Shown piece by piece: positions 1 to 10,954 of a stretch of DNA of 64,000 nucleotides. Source of the stretch: Ephemerocybe angulata (Eukaryota; Basidiomycota; Agaricomycetes; Agaricales; Psathyrellaceae); assembly GCA_013368325.1 (NCBI GenBank), contig JAACJK010000059.1:434001-498000 (forward strand), written 5' to 3'. Each line of letters begins with the position of its first letter. Position 1 is the stretch's first letter. The translations under genes and the position numbers were made by a program. Below the pieces are notes generated by a model that had not been told where the DNA came from, searched no databases, and was given only the letters and a program-made list of their open reading frames with translations.

Positions 1-1369
1 GCATGTTTAGAGATGGTACTGGATGTAGCGGAAACCTCGTTGAATTTATGGATCGCGCTGACGGTTCACTCAGTGGTGACTTGCTTTTGTAAATTGCGGA
101 CCGCGGTATGTATGTCTTCTTTCGCTACCGTCTGTTGCGCCGAAACTAATCATGATATTCTGACTTAGCTCTAAACTGACTCTTGTCGGACTCTTCGCGA
201 CTTGTCTGACCTGGCACTGTAACTGTGACTAATGCTGAACATGCACGCCGTCTGACTCACAGGGATTCATCTGGGCAGATACTCTCAATAGTCGTCACCC
301 CCGGTAAGTCATAGCTCGGGAGGTCCACCAAAAAGTCATAGAATCCCAAGAGCCATAGTCTGGGGAGGACACGGAGGGGTATGACTCAGTGGAGGTGTTC
401 GACCGTACTGTCTAATTTCCACCAATGGGGGATCAGGACTTCATGATGTTTATTCAGCAAATATTCAGGTGTATGCAGACAAGCGCAACAATGCGTAAAT
501 ATGAGGCATGCCGCTGGAGTGTCCAGGACTGCCCGAAGGGCCAATTGTTTCTCAAATGTGCAAGCGGCGTGGGAAACGTCGCTTCGCTTTATTGAAATTA
601 AGCGCCCAGAGCGACGGTCACCGATAATGGCCCAAGTCGGACGTTTGGTATGAAGAACCTTGGAGCTAACCAGGCACACATTTCGTAAGCTCCAACCCAA
701 CAGAAGAGGAGGCCATCAAAATGGCCACATTCTGATTGAGCGCTTCACTATGTATGGCGTCATTGGTCGCATTCCAGCTGGCCACCCTTCATCGAGTAGA
801 AGTCACAATGAAGCCTGTGTGAGGCTCAGAAGGAATTAAAGAGACGCTTACCGGGCTCATTTGCGAAATGCAAGAATTTACGCGAATTCACACCATCGTG
901 GTCTCGAGACTACTAGTATGTTCGTGCCCAACTCACTAGTTTATAGTAGTAAACATACGACGATAGGTGAGCACAACTCCTGTGGCAGCCCCCACAAATT
1001 GTCCTTCTTACATTCAGTTCTGCTTCTATCGCCCATTACAGTAGGCCCCATTGGGATCCGTGGTTCAATAGCATGCACCTGCATGCATCACACTCGGTGG
1101 CTCTGGAGACTGTGTGCCTATAGTCCCCCTTCAAGAAAGGCTGGCCCAGCCTGTTCAAGATAGCTCGAGAAGCATCGATACGAAGTAAATATGTATGGTT
1201 TGAAATGAACTTCTGTAACATTGTGTTTCATACACATGCCCAGTCTATCGCTCGATGCAGCCTAGTAAAGGGAGAAAAAAAATGCCCCAGAAAGAATCCC
1301 AGAAAATAAACAGTTCCCCAAAATCCCTAAATAATCCCCAAAAAATGGACCCAGACGGTAAATGTCAAA
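1..1369. other. intergenic, no gene recognised
   Basis: I see only short open frames without recognisable motifs on either strand. No tRNA or repeat was noticed. The right edge is the 3' side of the BTB gene. Confidence 0.5.
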
Positions 1370-2583
1370 CTAAATGGTGTTCTGAAGAACCGAGAATCGG
1401 ATGAGGTAAGTGAATGGAAGCTCGATTGGGACCAGGAAGCCAACTCACTTGCACGGCAGCCCAGCTCGTGACGACCTCTCTGAGCCGCTTCTTCAACAGT
1501 CCCTGACACTCAGAACAGGCGAGATCATCGAGCAAAGGCTCGAATACACTTCGTATCCTATGAGAAGGCAGAGCTAGGGTGGGCGATAGAAATTGAGAAA
1601 ATAAACTGATCAGCAGGTAGACATTGGACGGATTGGAGGTAGTTTAAGACCAAAAGAAATATATGCTTACTGGGGTCTAGATCCAGGATAAGAAACGTCG
1701 CCACCATAGACCACGCCGTCGAAAGCTGCCTCTGTCCATCGAACCCACACTCTGGAGTCCAGGGGTGTAGCCCCGGCGTCCTCTGTAAAATCTTCTTCAG
1801 CTCATCCATCCGCGTCATATGGAGAATGAACAAGCGCTTGAGGTACACGGGCCCAATCCGCTCCGAGATTTCGTCTGGAAGGGTGCCGAGGGGGTACCCA
1901 AGCAGATGCGCAGAGCACGGTTTGGCGAGGTCCGCGAGGTCGTGCTTCCCAGCGAGAGCAAAGATGTCCATTGGCCGAAGCGGTGCAAGGGAGAGGAGGA
2001 GTGTGTGGAGCGGCGAGTCTGGGGTGATGAGTGCCTTGGGGGCTATGCCAAAGGAGGGCATTTTGTCCACTGCCTCGATGAGGTCCTCGGATGAGTGGTT
2101 GAACTGTGCGCAGGACAAGTTGTAGATGGTGTGAAGGATGATGTTTAGGATGGCAGCGGGTTCGGGGATTGGAATCATACTGGTGCTGTTCCCTGTCACG
2201 GAATAACTCAGCATATGCGATAAGGCGTCCTCAGACGCCTCACGCACCGCGCTTCTGTGAACATAGAAGAGGATGCCGTCCGTGGAGCAGAGGAGCAGGT
2301 CGCTCTCCCCATGGCCTGAGTGCGCGTCTTGGTGGAAGGCCGTGGAGACGGAAAATTGAACCTCCTCACTGTCATTGATGTGTAGAGAATCACCAAGAGA
2401 GTCCGCTGGAGGAAAGTCATTGGTGTATCCTAACGGGCCACGGCTTCCCTAGAGATAGCAGACGAGTTAATATACAGTGTCACTCAAGAAAGATACCGGC
2501 ATTCTGACCAATAAGACCGGCGACAACAGCTGCTGGTTCTCAGCCAGATACGAAGAGCCTTGACTTGGCGACGGGGTGGTCAT
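1370..2583 (-). CDS. BTB/POZ domain protein (basidiomycete family)
   Basis: Proposed exons are 2583-2509, 2448-1671, 1573-1449 and 1381-1370 (329 aa). A BTB/POZ fold is suggested by a segment reading ESDLLLCSTDGILFYVHRS followed by a helical stretch, the usual entry of BTB domains in mushroom proteins. The third exon carries LACSECQGLLKKR and a final Trp, matching the Cys-x2-Cys tail common in this basidiomycete BTB family. BTB domains mediate dimerisation and often adapt substrates to Cullin-3 ligases; no MATH, Kelch or zinc-finger partner domain is visible, so the role is unknown. Exons 2-4 keep one frame through canonical GT-AG introns. Exon 1 is a weaker inference: it is the nearest in-frame ATG joined by a 60-nt intron with a TTAAC branch site. 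Confidence 0.7.
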
Positions 2584-3017
2584 ACGCAAGGACTCGGATG
2601 CGTGGCTTGGAGGGCGATGGTAAAGTGTGGTGGTGGTTGCGGCCCAAGCCAGACCGCCAGAATGTGTGTCGACATCCGTACTGCGTTCCGCGCAAATGTT
2701 CAAACCAGTGACATTGGGAGGAAGTCAAGAACGCCTTCCCCGATTTACACGAAAGACCTACCCGATCAGGCCCACGACGTCATTTCAGCACGGGTCAGCT
2801 GTGAGTTGCCCACAGCCCGCAAAATTCATCTCGCTAGGTCTTGCTGCTGAAGATGTGAAGCTCAACGTCTGTTTATCCATGGTCGTGAGAGGGGCTTGAC
2901 CGATCAAGCTCGTCGAGCTTGCTAGTGCTGAATGAGCGTGGGAGAATGCACGTGAGAGCTGTGCGCTTGACTTGGCGAAGGCGCTTGTGGAGGGACAATG
3001 GGTTGTCGGTGACCACG
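2584..3017. promoter_or_regulatory. intergenic region between divergent BTB and SGF73 genes
   Basis: This 434-nt stretch separates two divergently oriented starts and must hold both promoters. No clear TATA box or named operator was recognised. Confidence 0.35.
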
Positions 3018-4219
3018 ATGAGTCCTCTTCGGCTCAGACCACTCAGCAATCCACCGTCGCCCTTCTCATGGGACTCATCTCCGCCACCCATTACGACAAA
3101 GGAGCTCTCGTCCCTCGCCTCGCCCCCAACAGCATGGCTCTCAGCTCGCGACATGAAGATCTTTGGGTGCCAGCCCATGTCCTCCCTTTCTGACCTCGGA
3201 GTCGTCAAATGCAAGGAATGCGAGAAGCCGGTGCTCAGGAGCTGCATGTCCGAGCATTATGGTGGGTGGTGATCCCGACTATAGGCCTGCTTACAGGCTG
3301 AACGGGTTCGGGCAGACTTGTGCGCTGCTATTCGTGCAGGGAGGGGAAAGGCGTCCAAGACCAAGATCTCTGTAGAAGGTGGGTGTTCGATATCAACGCG
3401 GCCGTTCACCCACTATAACCCGTCTATCACGCAGAAATGACCAAGGGAAAGAAACGCAAAGTCTCTGTCGAGCCTGAAGACCCCAATCTCCCAGCCAAGA
3501 AGAAGGTGAAGCCTACACCCAAGGTCACGAAAGGACGCATGAAAGGGCCAGTCGACTACGACAAGCAATGCGGCGTCATTAACGACAAAGGCCTTCCCTG
3601 CTCACGCTCCCTCACCTGCAAGTCCCACTCCATGGGTGCGAAGCGCAGCGTCCAGGGTCGCTCGCGCCCCTACGACGAGCTCCTCCTCGACTGGCAGCGC
3701 GCGAACAACCCCAACTTTGTTGAGCCTGTTAAGCGCGAAAGCAAAGCCGAGAAGAAGGCTCAGAGAGAACGCGAGAAGTTGGAGAAGAAGCGCATCGCGT
3801 CGGAGGCTGCAGCGGCATTGGGCATCGACCCTCCCCCTGCAGTGTCCAAGAAAGCGAGTGCCGCCGCCGCCTCTGGAAAGAAACAGACAAAGAAAGCCGC
3901 TGCCGCTGCCGCAGCAGCAGTTCGCTTTGCAGCAGGCATGGACGAGAACGCCCCTGAGGACCTCGGCGACCTCGACTCCGAAACGGAGCTCGACGAGCTC
4001 GTCAAGTCTGTTCGGACTGCCCAGGACGCAGGGGTGGTTGGCGTGCCCCTGGCTGTGCCTTGCGATGCGGGGAGCTGGTTTGTGCAGCGGCGCGAACGCG
4101 TTCGCTGTTGCCGTGATTTATTCATGGCCGCGCTTGGAAATGGGGGGAACGGAATTGGGCCTGTCGGGTTTACGAACCGGACGGCGAGTGGGGGTACGAT
4201 TGGGGGTGTGCGGCATTGA
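3018..4219 (+). CDS. SGF73: SAGA complex subunit Sgf73 (ataxin-7-like)
   Basis: Three exons (3018-3261, 3316-3378, 3435-4219) give 363 aa. Sgf73 anchors the Ubp8/Sgf11/Sus1 deubiquitinase module to SAGA in the nucleus. The N-terminal zinc-binding motif C-x2-C...H-x3-C is rebuilt only when exons 1 and 2 are joined ([21 protein letters not shown]). The SCA7 domain follows: [19 protein letters not shown], then [19 protein letters not shown] at about residues 140-180. The C-terminal block [18 protein letters not shown] is typical of fungal Sgf73. Between them lies a Lys/Glu and Ala-rich low-complexity stretch. The first intron is only 54 nt. The start is the ATG that keeps the conserved zinc-finger lead-in; earlier ATGs in the same frame would add an unconserved arginine-rich segment. 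Confidence 0.9.
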
Positions 4220-4396
4220 TTTCTCTGAAGATACCCATAACATGTATACTAGTTTTCCTTCTCTGCCTTTCATGTACTGTCCTGTAAATATACTGCCGTT
4301 ATCCATGGGCGCTTGCCATTTGTTTGGAAGAGAGAGTGTCGCCAAACACAGTGACGAACACGTTGGGCACGGCGAGCAGCGGGTTCATCAACCACG

Positions 4397-5215
4397 ATGA
4401 GGCTCTCTGCGCTCTCCTTTCTGCTATGTCTCGTAACGTCCATTAATGCCCTCCACTTCTACCTCGACGCAAACCAAAAGCGCTGCTTCATTGAAGAGCT
4501 CCCGTCAGACACCGTTGTCGAAGGTATGCCATTTCCCCTGCGTACCACCGGGTGAGCTCCAACTCAATTCGCTGCACAGGCCACTACAAAGCTCTGGAAT
4601 GGTCCGAGCAGCAGGGAAAGTACATTGAGAACGACCAGCTCGGAATCATCGTCGAGGTCCAGGTGCGCAGAACTATCCACTCCTACCCCAACCCCATTTA
4701 ATCTGTTGTTCCGCTCGTTCAACAGGAGGAGCCTTCCGGCCACGTCGTAGTGAAGACAACAGGGCCTCTCGATGGACGCTTTACCTTCACCTCCCACGAC
4801 GCGTCCGACCACTCCATCTGCCTCTCCACGAATTACACAACCTGGTTCTCCCACACCCATATCCGCATGAACCTCGACATTGTCGTCGGGTCAACCAAAG
4901 CCGACGTCGAGAAGGACCGCTCACACATATCTGACCTCTCGGGCAAGATCAGAGACCTCAACACGAAGCTGGAGGATATCAGGCGCGAGCAGCAGTATCA
5001 GAGGGAGCGGGAGGCGGACTACAGGGATTTGAGCGAGGAGACGAATGCGCGCGCCGTGTGGTACAGTGTTGCACAGATTGTCGTTCTGGTAGCGACCTGT
5101 GCGTGGCAGATGAGACATCTAAAGGTGAGTCCTAGTCTGTGCTTTCACAAAGCTTGGCTCTAATTCTGATATTCTTTCTCCGTAGCGTTTCTTTGAAGAT
5201 AGAAAGATGCGGTGA
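4397..5215 (+). CDS. p24/emp24 family COPII-COPI cargo receptor
   Basis: Four exons (4397-4523, 4580-4662, 4726-5124, 5186-5215) encode 212 aa. p24 proteins form hetero-oligomers cycling between ER and Golgi and sort GPI-anchored and other cargo. The order is canonical: signal peptide (MRLSALSFLLCLVTSINA), GOLD domain opening with QKRCFIEELPSDTVVEGHY, paired cysteine at SICLSTN, coiled coil around residues 140-180, one transmembrane helix (AQIVVLVATCAW) and the short cytosolic tail KRFFEDRKMR with the diphenylalanine COPII signal. The FIEELP motif points to the alpha (Erp1/TMED9-like) subfamily. The tail lacks a strict C-terminal KKXX. The last exon codes for only nine residues, all of the tail. 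The 3' end converges on ETR1. Confidence 0.92.
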
Positions 5216-5710
5216 TCAACCTCTTCAGCCACCGATTGCTTATTTGTACGCTTGTTGGTATAATCGACTATCTTATTGTCTCTCCCAGCCTTTACTTGCC
5301 TTGCGGTTACATGACTTTGCCCTGCAAAGCCGCCTCTCTCGTCCCAGGGCGCAGTGGTCTCAACCACGTCGGAATCGGCGAAGAAAGGGGCCCGGGAATG
5401 AATTCTGGAATACCCCCCTGCATCGTCCACTATGAAGGACCAGAGTTCTCTTTGCAACAGCGTCCTTACATGTTCTGTTCGTATGGGCGCTTAAAGTGTT
5501 ACTCACACGGGCCCTGTTGTCAATCATTGTCAGGGGTCCCTTCTGAGGTGCGGTGTTGCCTGAGTGCTCAACGGCTTCCCCTCAGCGGCCTCAACCGCTG
5601 ACGGACTCTGGGAACGCCAGTAATTTCGACCTGGCAAATTTCCAGCGCAACGTCGTACAGCCTGAGTTCGACAATGAATGTTGTACCATTTCTTCGCGTA
5701 GATAACACAA
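5216..5710. other. convergent 3' intergenic region
   Basis: This lies between the 3' ends of the p24 gene and ETR1. Short open frames occur on both strands but none shows a motif. It presumably holds both 3' UTRs and polyadenylation sites. Confidence 0.5.
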
Positions 5711-7280
5711 CTAATCCAACTTGAGCAGGACCTTCTTCCCGTACTTTCCCTCCGACAATGCCTTGAATACACCACGAATCGTCTCGCTGGCCGCTGTGTC
5801 ACTCTCCTCCTTCCCAATTTTCACGACCTCAATCTCAGGTGTATCAAGCTACGTCCTCGCATTAGCAGGTGCTCAGGAGGAATAGAATGGGCATACCTTC
5901 TTCTCAGCAATCAGTTGCACAATGGTCTTCATGAGTTCATCACGCTCCTCCGCCGACCTAGTCTTGTACCACTGACTCTGCCAGAACCCATGCGCCGTCA
6001 AGTTTTTAAAGATGAACAGCGACGTCGGCAATGAGAGTGGTTGCTTCGACATGGCGCCGTAAGATACAAGATGAGCGTCCTTTCCAAGTAGGCGAGCCAT
6101 CATCGTTGTCTCTTTACCGCCTAAAGAGTGTCACAGTCAAAATGGCGGGCAAGAGTAACAATACTCGTGTAGATGCTTGCCTACGCAGTTCAAACCCAGG
6201 CGAATCTCCTGTTATTGGATTCACAATGAGCGATGTGTGCCCCGGGGTTCGTGTTGAGTTCTCACCTTGCCTTTCGTCCAACCCTTAATCTTCTCTCGGA
6301 CAGCCTTGTCCGCGAGCTCATCGTATGTCAGAACGTGTGTCGCCCCGAGCTTTGTCAAGGTCTGCTTTAGTTCGTCCAAGTTTTCTCTGCACATCAAGAA
6401 GTTAGACACAGTCGCGCCGCATCCACACCCCTGGTAGACACACCTGTTCCGCACAAGGTTAATAGTCTTGATACCCTTCGCAGCTGCAATCTGTATCACA
6501 GCTTGTCCAACCTATCGGGTGAACCAGGATACAAAGAATCGAAAGTGAGAAAACGAGCGTTCCGAGGAAGACAAGTCGGGCCGAATCCTCTCACCGCGCT
6601 ATTAGCACCGTTCTGCACGACCCAGTCGCCCTCCTTAAGCTCGACAAAGTCGTGCAGCATATTATAAGCAGTCGGAGGATTGACCTACACACATAAATGT
6701 CAATCGCCACAAGCATATCCAAGAGTTCCGACCCATAACGTACCGTCAAAGTAGCAGCCTGCGCCTCAGTCAAGGCTTCCCTTCTGGGCACCTTCGCGAC
6801 GTCGACAACAGGAACAATCCTCTCGCTCATCCACGTCCCACTCTGCTGCTTCGTAACCACGACCCAGTCTCCTTCCCTCAACGCCTCCACACCCTCCCCG
6901 ACGCTCACGACCTGCGCCAGACCCTCATTACCCCCAACGAACACTGGGTGGCCTTCCGACCCCAATCCCTCCCGGGTCCCAAGATTATCCGTCTTGGTAG
7001 GTCTGGAAGGGTACACGCCCTCGATGACATTGATATCCGCTGGATTTATAGGTGAGAGGAGGAACCGGACGTGTGCATGGCTGGGCGGAGGTTTGTTCGT
7101 GACGTCCGGGATCGTGAGGGCCTGCAGCACAGAGGCGGGGTCGCCGTTCTCAGTGTAGACGATAGCGCGAGCAAGGCGCGCTTTAGACGTCGAAAATGGC
7201 CTTAAGATGAGTCGCGAAAGCGCAGAGGGCGCATGACGGGCTGCTCGAGGGAGTACACTGGCCAATCTAGAAACGGACAT
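5711..7280 (-). CDS. ETR1: mitochondrial trans-2-enoyl-CoA/ACP reductase (MECR/Etr1)
   Basis: Seven exons (7280-6744, 6684-6595, 6511-6444, 6386-6266, 6208-6181, 6120-5897, 5848-5711) give 401 aa. Etr1 performs the last, NADPH-dependent reduction of mitochondrial type II fatty acid synthesis, needed for lipoic acid and respiration. An Arg/Ser-rich mitochondrial presequence ([20 protein letters not shown]) leads into an MDR fold: [19 protein letters not shown], then [11 protein letters not shown], then the cofactor region [15 protein letters not shown], then [14 protein letters not shown], and FWQSQW near the C terminus. The fifth exon is only 28 nt. The intron at 6180-6121 must use a GC donor (g|gcaagc), because only that join restores the LNCVGGK motif. 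Confidence 0.93.
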
Positions 7281-7420
7281 CGCGGTTTAGAACGAAGAGG
7301 TTGGCGAAATGATGTCATGAATACGGGTCCTTTAGGTGGACAAAGTCTATTGTACAGGTGGGAACTAGAGTACATACAAACTGCGTTGATAAATATGAAA
7401 TAAGTTACAAACCATGACCT

Positions 7421-10400
7421 CTAAACAAACTCGTGGACTTCTCCACCACAGCCTAGAACAGTGAGAGGTTTCCTCTCCCTTTTCTCCTGCCCGCGAAGGT
7501 GTTCCAGAACGCCCTTCAAAAGCTCAGAGCCACCATGGGTTTCAACCACGATTGCGCCCCGCTGGACCCAAGAACTGCCTTGGGCACATTCAGACCATCC
7601 ACACGCCGATAACAAAGATTCGAGGGAATGGATCCGACGATCCCTCGGGAGGTCCTTCTTGAGCTTCGAGCAGGCACCACACCTTCCCCCTGAGGGTAAA
7701 CTCCCACCTCGCACAAAGCAAGTATACGCCTCGTCCAGCGGATTCCTGATGGTGTTATTGAACACATCCCTAGTTTCTTCCAACTTAACGCCGTCGTCTG
7801 GCATTTCTCTCACTGGAGAGGTTGAAGGTGTTGGCAGTTGGTGTTCGACGTGCGTTTGGGTCTGCAGAGGGGCGGTAGTGAGACCAGCAACATTCCGGTT
7901 ATTTTCTTGGCCTTGTTGTGATACAGGGGGCGATCGACTGGCTTCTTGACCTTTGGGAGTGGACTTGGGTGGCACCAAGTTCGTGACGACAGCGAAAGGC
8001 GCCCCTTTTGGCTCTTGGCTAGAAGCGGCGTGTATCCCATCTAAATCGACCACCCGTTTCCGCTTTTCCACCACCGTCGTTTCGACGTGTTCCGAGGGGC
8101 CTTCTCCCCCTGCTTCTTCCACTGCTACTCTCCTACGTTTAGGTGACGGACCTTCACGCACACGGACCACTGCCAGTTTCTCGACCCCTTCCATTGCACA
8201 AAGCTTCTCCTCCCACTCTTCCGCTACTTTCCTTTTCTTCAGCGGACATTTGACCCCCGGCCCCAAGGCAGGCAACTTCCATATTTCTCTTACATCATCG
8301 TCGGCCTCCTGCTCGGACGGGTCCCTTCCCACAGCCTCATATGCAATCTTCTGCAAAGCATCAAGGTCAATACTGTCCTTCCAACTCCGCTCAGTTCGTC
8401 GATATATCTTGGCCATTCTGGGCCACCGTAGTTCGTAATGCTATTCCAATGATCAGTCCTTGTCAATGATAGTATCGAGGAAACTCCTACAAGAGCGGAT
8501 GGGGCCTTCGTAAAACCTGCACCGAACAACTCGACGAGTAGAGGCTCCTCTAAAAGAAGCCTAGGCGGAGGTAATCCAGAGAAGAGGTTGAAGGTGTAGT
8601 TCTGCATGGTGTATCTCTTTGGGGAGTCAGCACTTAGGGAGACCATCGATACGCTGTAACCATTACCTTGGGTAGTGGGTATCTCACTGACTCGGAAGAG
8701 GTCAAAAGGAAATTGAGTTCTTCAAGTTGCTGACGATTCAGCCCGTACGAGGCAGTGAAGAGGATCTCGAGGTGTGGTTTCTGCAACGAAGTCAGACATC
8801 TTCAACTTGGAGAACGTAAAATCTTACCCTGATCACACCCTTTTTCAACGCTCCAAAATAGAATGTAGTGAAAGTCTTCGGTCCCACTGCAAGAAAGTTA
8901 AATGACGTGTGCATGGGTGCCTGATCAAATACTCACCTCTAAGCTCTCTCGCTCGTTCTTTCTCCCATGATGCACCCACCAAAACGAGATCGACCGTGTC
9001 CCCATATCCCGGGATGTAGTCCCTCTTGAACTTGACCCACGGAAGCCGATAGTCATTGTACTTGGATCCCTCTGCCTTGAGCACAAGGCCTTCTTGGTGG
9101 TCTGCAATGTGTTCCGAAAATATCTTTGCCAGGACCGCCTCTGGCTGCGAAGCAGTCATATCGATCGGGAACCTCTCAGAAAGAATCGCACGTCCGGCGT
9201 GCGTCTCTATGGTATCTTCAAGGATCTTCCGGCGCGTTTCGTACGGCGAAGAAAGGAGGGAATCTGAGTCGAGCGCGAGAATGTCGAAGATAACCAGTCC
9301 GAGTTGGCGGTTCTCTGAGTCGTTGCTCATCAATGAAGCTTGAGTTTCGTCCTCGTTCACAGCATGGCGAGTCGTATGATTCCGCCTCCCTCGTACCCCA
9401 TGTGCCGTATTCTCGATGAGACGCCTGATCCTCCAAAACTCATCGACGCGTTCACCGTCGAAAGCGACCATCTCAGCGTCCAAAATGACACTGTGCTTGA
9501 CCCGAATGCATGCTTCTTGGATAATGCCGTGGATAGCGTGTCTGTCGTCCGTCGAGTTCCGCTTGCTTTTGCTGAAGATAGTTATCTTAGGCTTTGCGCC
9601 CCCTGGCTGGATTTCCACGTGAATCTGGGCACGCTCGCCGTCGTACTTAGTTTCAGCCCAGACACGGGGAGATGATCGCAAGAAGTTCAGAGAATGGTGA
9701 CAGCCCTGCCCTTTCCGCGACTTAGGGATCTAAACACGCCTATTAGCTTCACCACAACCTGATAACGCTTGACTTACATCAACGATAGAGTTCAAAGTAA
9801 GCTGAGGCATGGGCCTTTGGTCAGGCAGCATATCAAAAATCGCACCCGCATAGCCAAAGTCCGAGCGTACGCGAAACGCCTTGAGCATGTCGGAAGACGG
9901 GTCCCAGACACGCATAGCGTCGAATTTGGTGAGCATATCAACGGCGCGGGTGTTGAAATGGAGCAAGGCAGCTGTAGTGTGGGTCTCTTTGAGTGGGTAG
10001 AGTGAAGGGCGAAGATCTTTTAGGATGATCTGCGTGAGGAACGACGCGTCCTCTGGGCCCATGTTTCGAAACAGGTCGCGGATAACCTCGCTTCGCTTTC
10101 TTCGTTGGAGCTTGGGGTGTTTGTTGCGAACAGATGCATCGGAAAACGCGGAGAGTGCAGCGAGCTCATTCAAGAGGTCGTCTACCTGGATGATTGACAA
10201 TGGCCCAACATGGCAGTCGTCGTTTGAGTTCGCTTGTTCCAAGTAGGCCCTCACTTCGTCTCCTAGGCATCCCGAAACACCACTCCATTGCGTGAACCTC
10301 CTCGGGTCTACGCCATAGCACTTTGCAAGTTCATCAATAAGCTTCGGTTCCTTCATGTCGTACTTGCGTTGCCCGTCTTCTTCTGGGAACAGCAGGCGGA

Positions 10401-10656
10401 AGATGGCCGCTGTTGTGCCTGGGCGGGGTGTTCCAAACTTTTGGTGCAGCGCATTTACCCAGCGTTTGAAAGTCTGAACGGGGAGTGAGTCGTTATTCTT
10501 GTCTCTAGTGTTCCCATTCTTTGCAGGGCGAGGTACTATGCTTGCGATCTCGCGAAAAAGAGATGCGAGGCTGGGGTTATTGTTAGCAGGGGAAACAATA
10601 AATTGGGTCGAGAAAACTTGCAATGTAAAGGGTATGTCGCTCCCTTGAGTAGCCAT
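7421..10656 (-). CDS. ATP-dependent DNA ligase, ligase IV-like family
   Basis: Six exons (10656-9778, 9729-8937, 8886-8828, 8780-8667, 8616-8491, 8440-7421) give 996 aa. An N-terminal helical DNA-binding region (about 1-290) precedes the nucleotidyltransferase core: motif I KYDGER near residue 321 with the adenylated Lys, LDAEMVAFD (motif III), GLVIFDILALD (motif IIIa), HQEGLVLKAEGSKYND (motif IV) and WVKFKRDY (motif V). An OB-fold region follows (FTTFYFGALKKGV, then FGAGFTKA...HYELRWPRMAKIYR). The last 300 residues are low-complexity, ending in a Cys-containing block (GGRCGACSKLKKD). I see no BRCT repeat, unlike true ligase IV, so it may belong to a second fungal clade. It lies head-to-head, 298 nt away, with the helicase-AAA gene. 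Confidence 0.85.
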
Positions 10657-10954
10657 CGCGCAGTGAACAGACAGAGAGTGGATTGCGGGCCGTGGTTGCT
10701 ATCTAGGAGCCATATGAGAGTATCAAGAAGAGAAGCGAGCCCCGGGTTGTGCACGCTAATAACGCGGTCCCGTGCTTCTCGGCAAACGCCGTGATCGGTG
10801 ATCGTTGGGTGATTGACGCCCGGGGGCAGAGTCACGATTGTTTGCGCTTGACGACGTTTGTGTGGACCCCAACGAGGCAGGTACCTGGTATATGAGGCTA
10901 CCACGATGACTGCGGACGTTATCGCAACTCTTTCACTACCTTCATCGATTCAGG
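10657..10954. promoter_or_regulatory. shared divergent promoter region of ligase and helicase-AAA genes
   Basis: Only 298 nt separate the two start codons, so both promoters must overlap here. No TATA box or known factor site was recognised. Confidence 0.45.
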
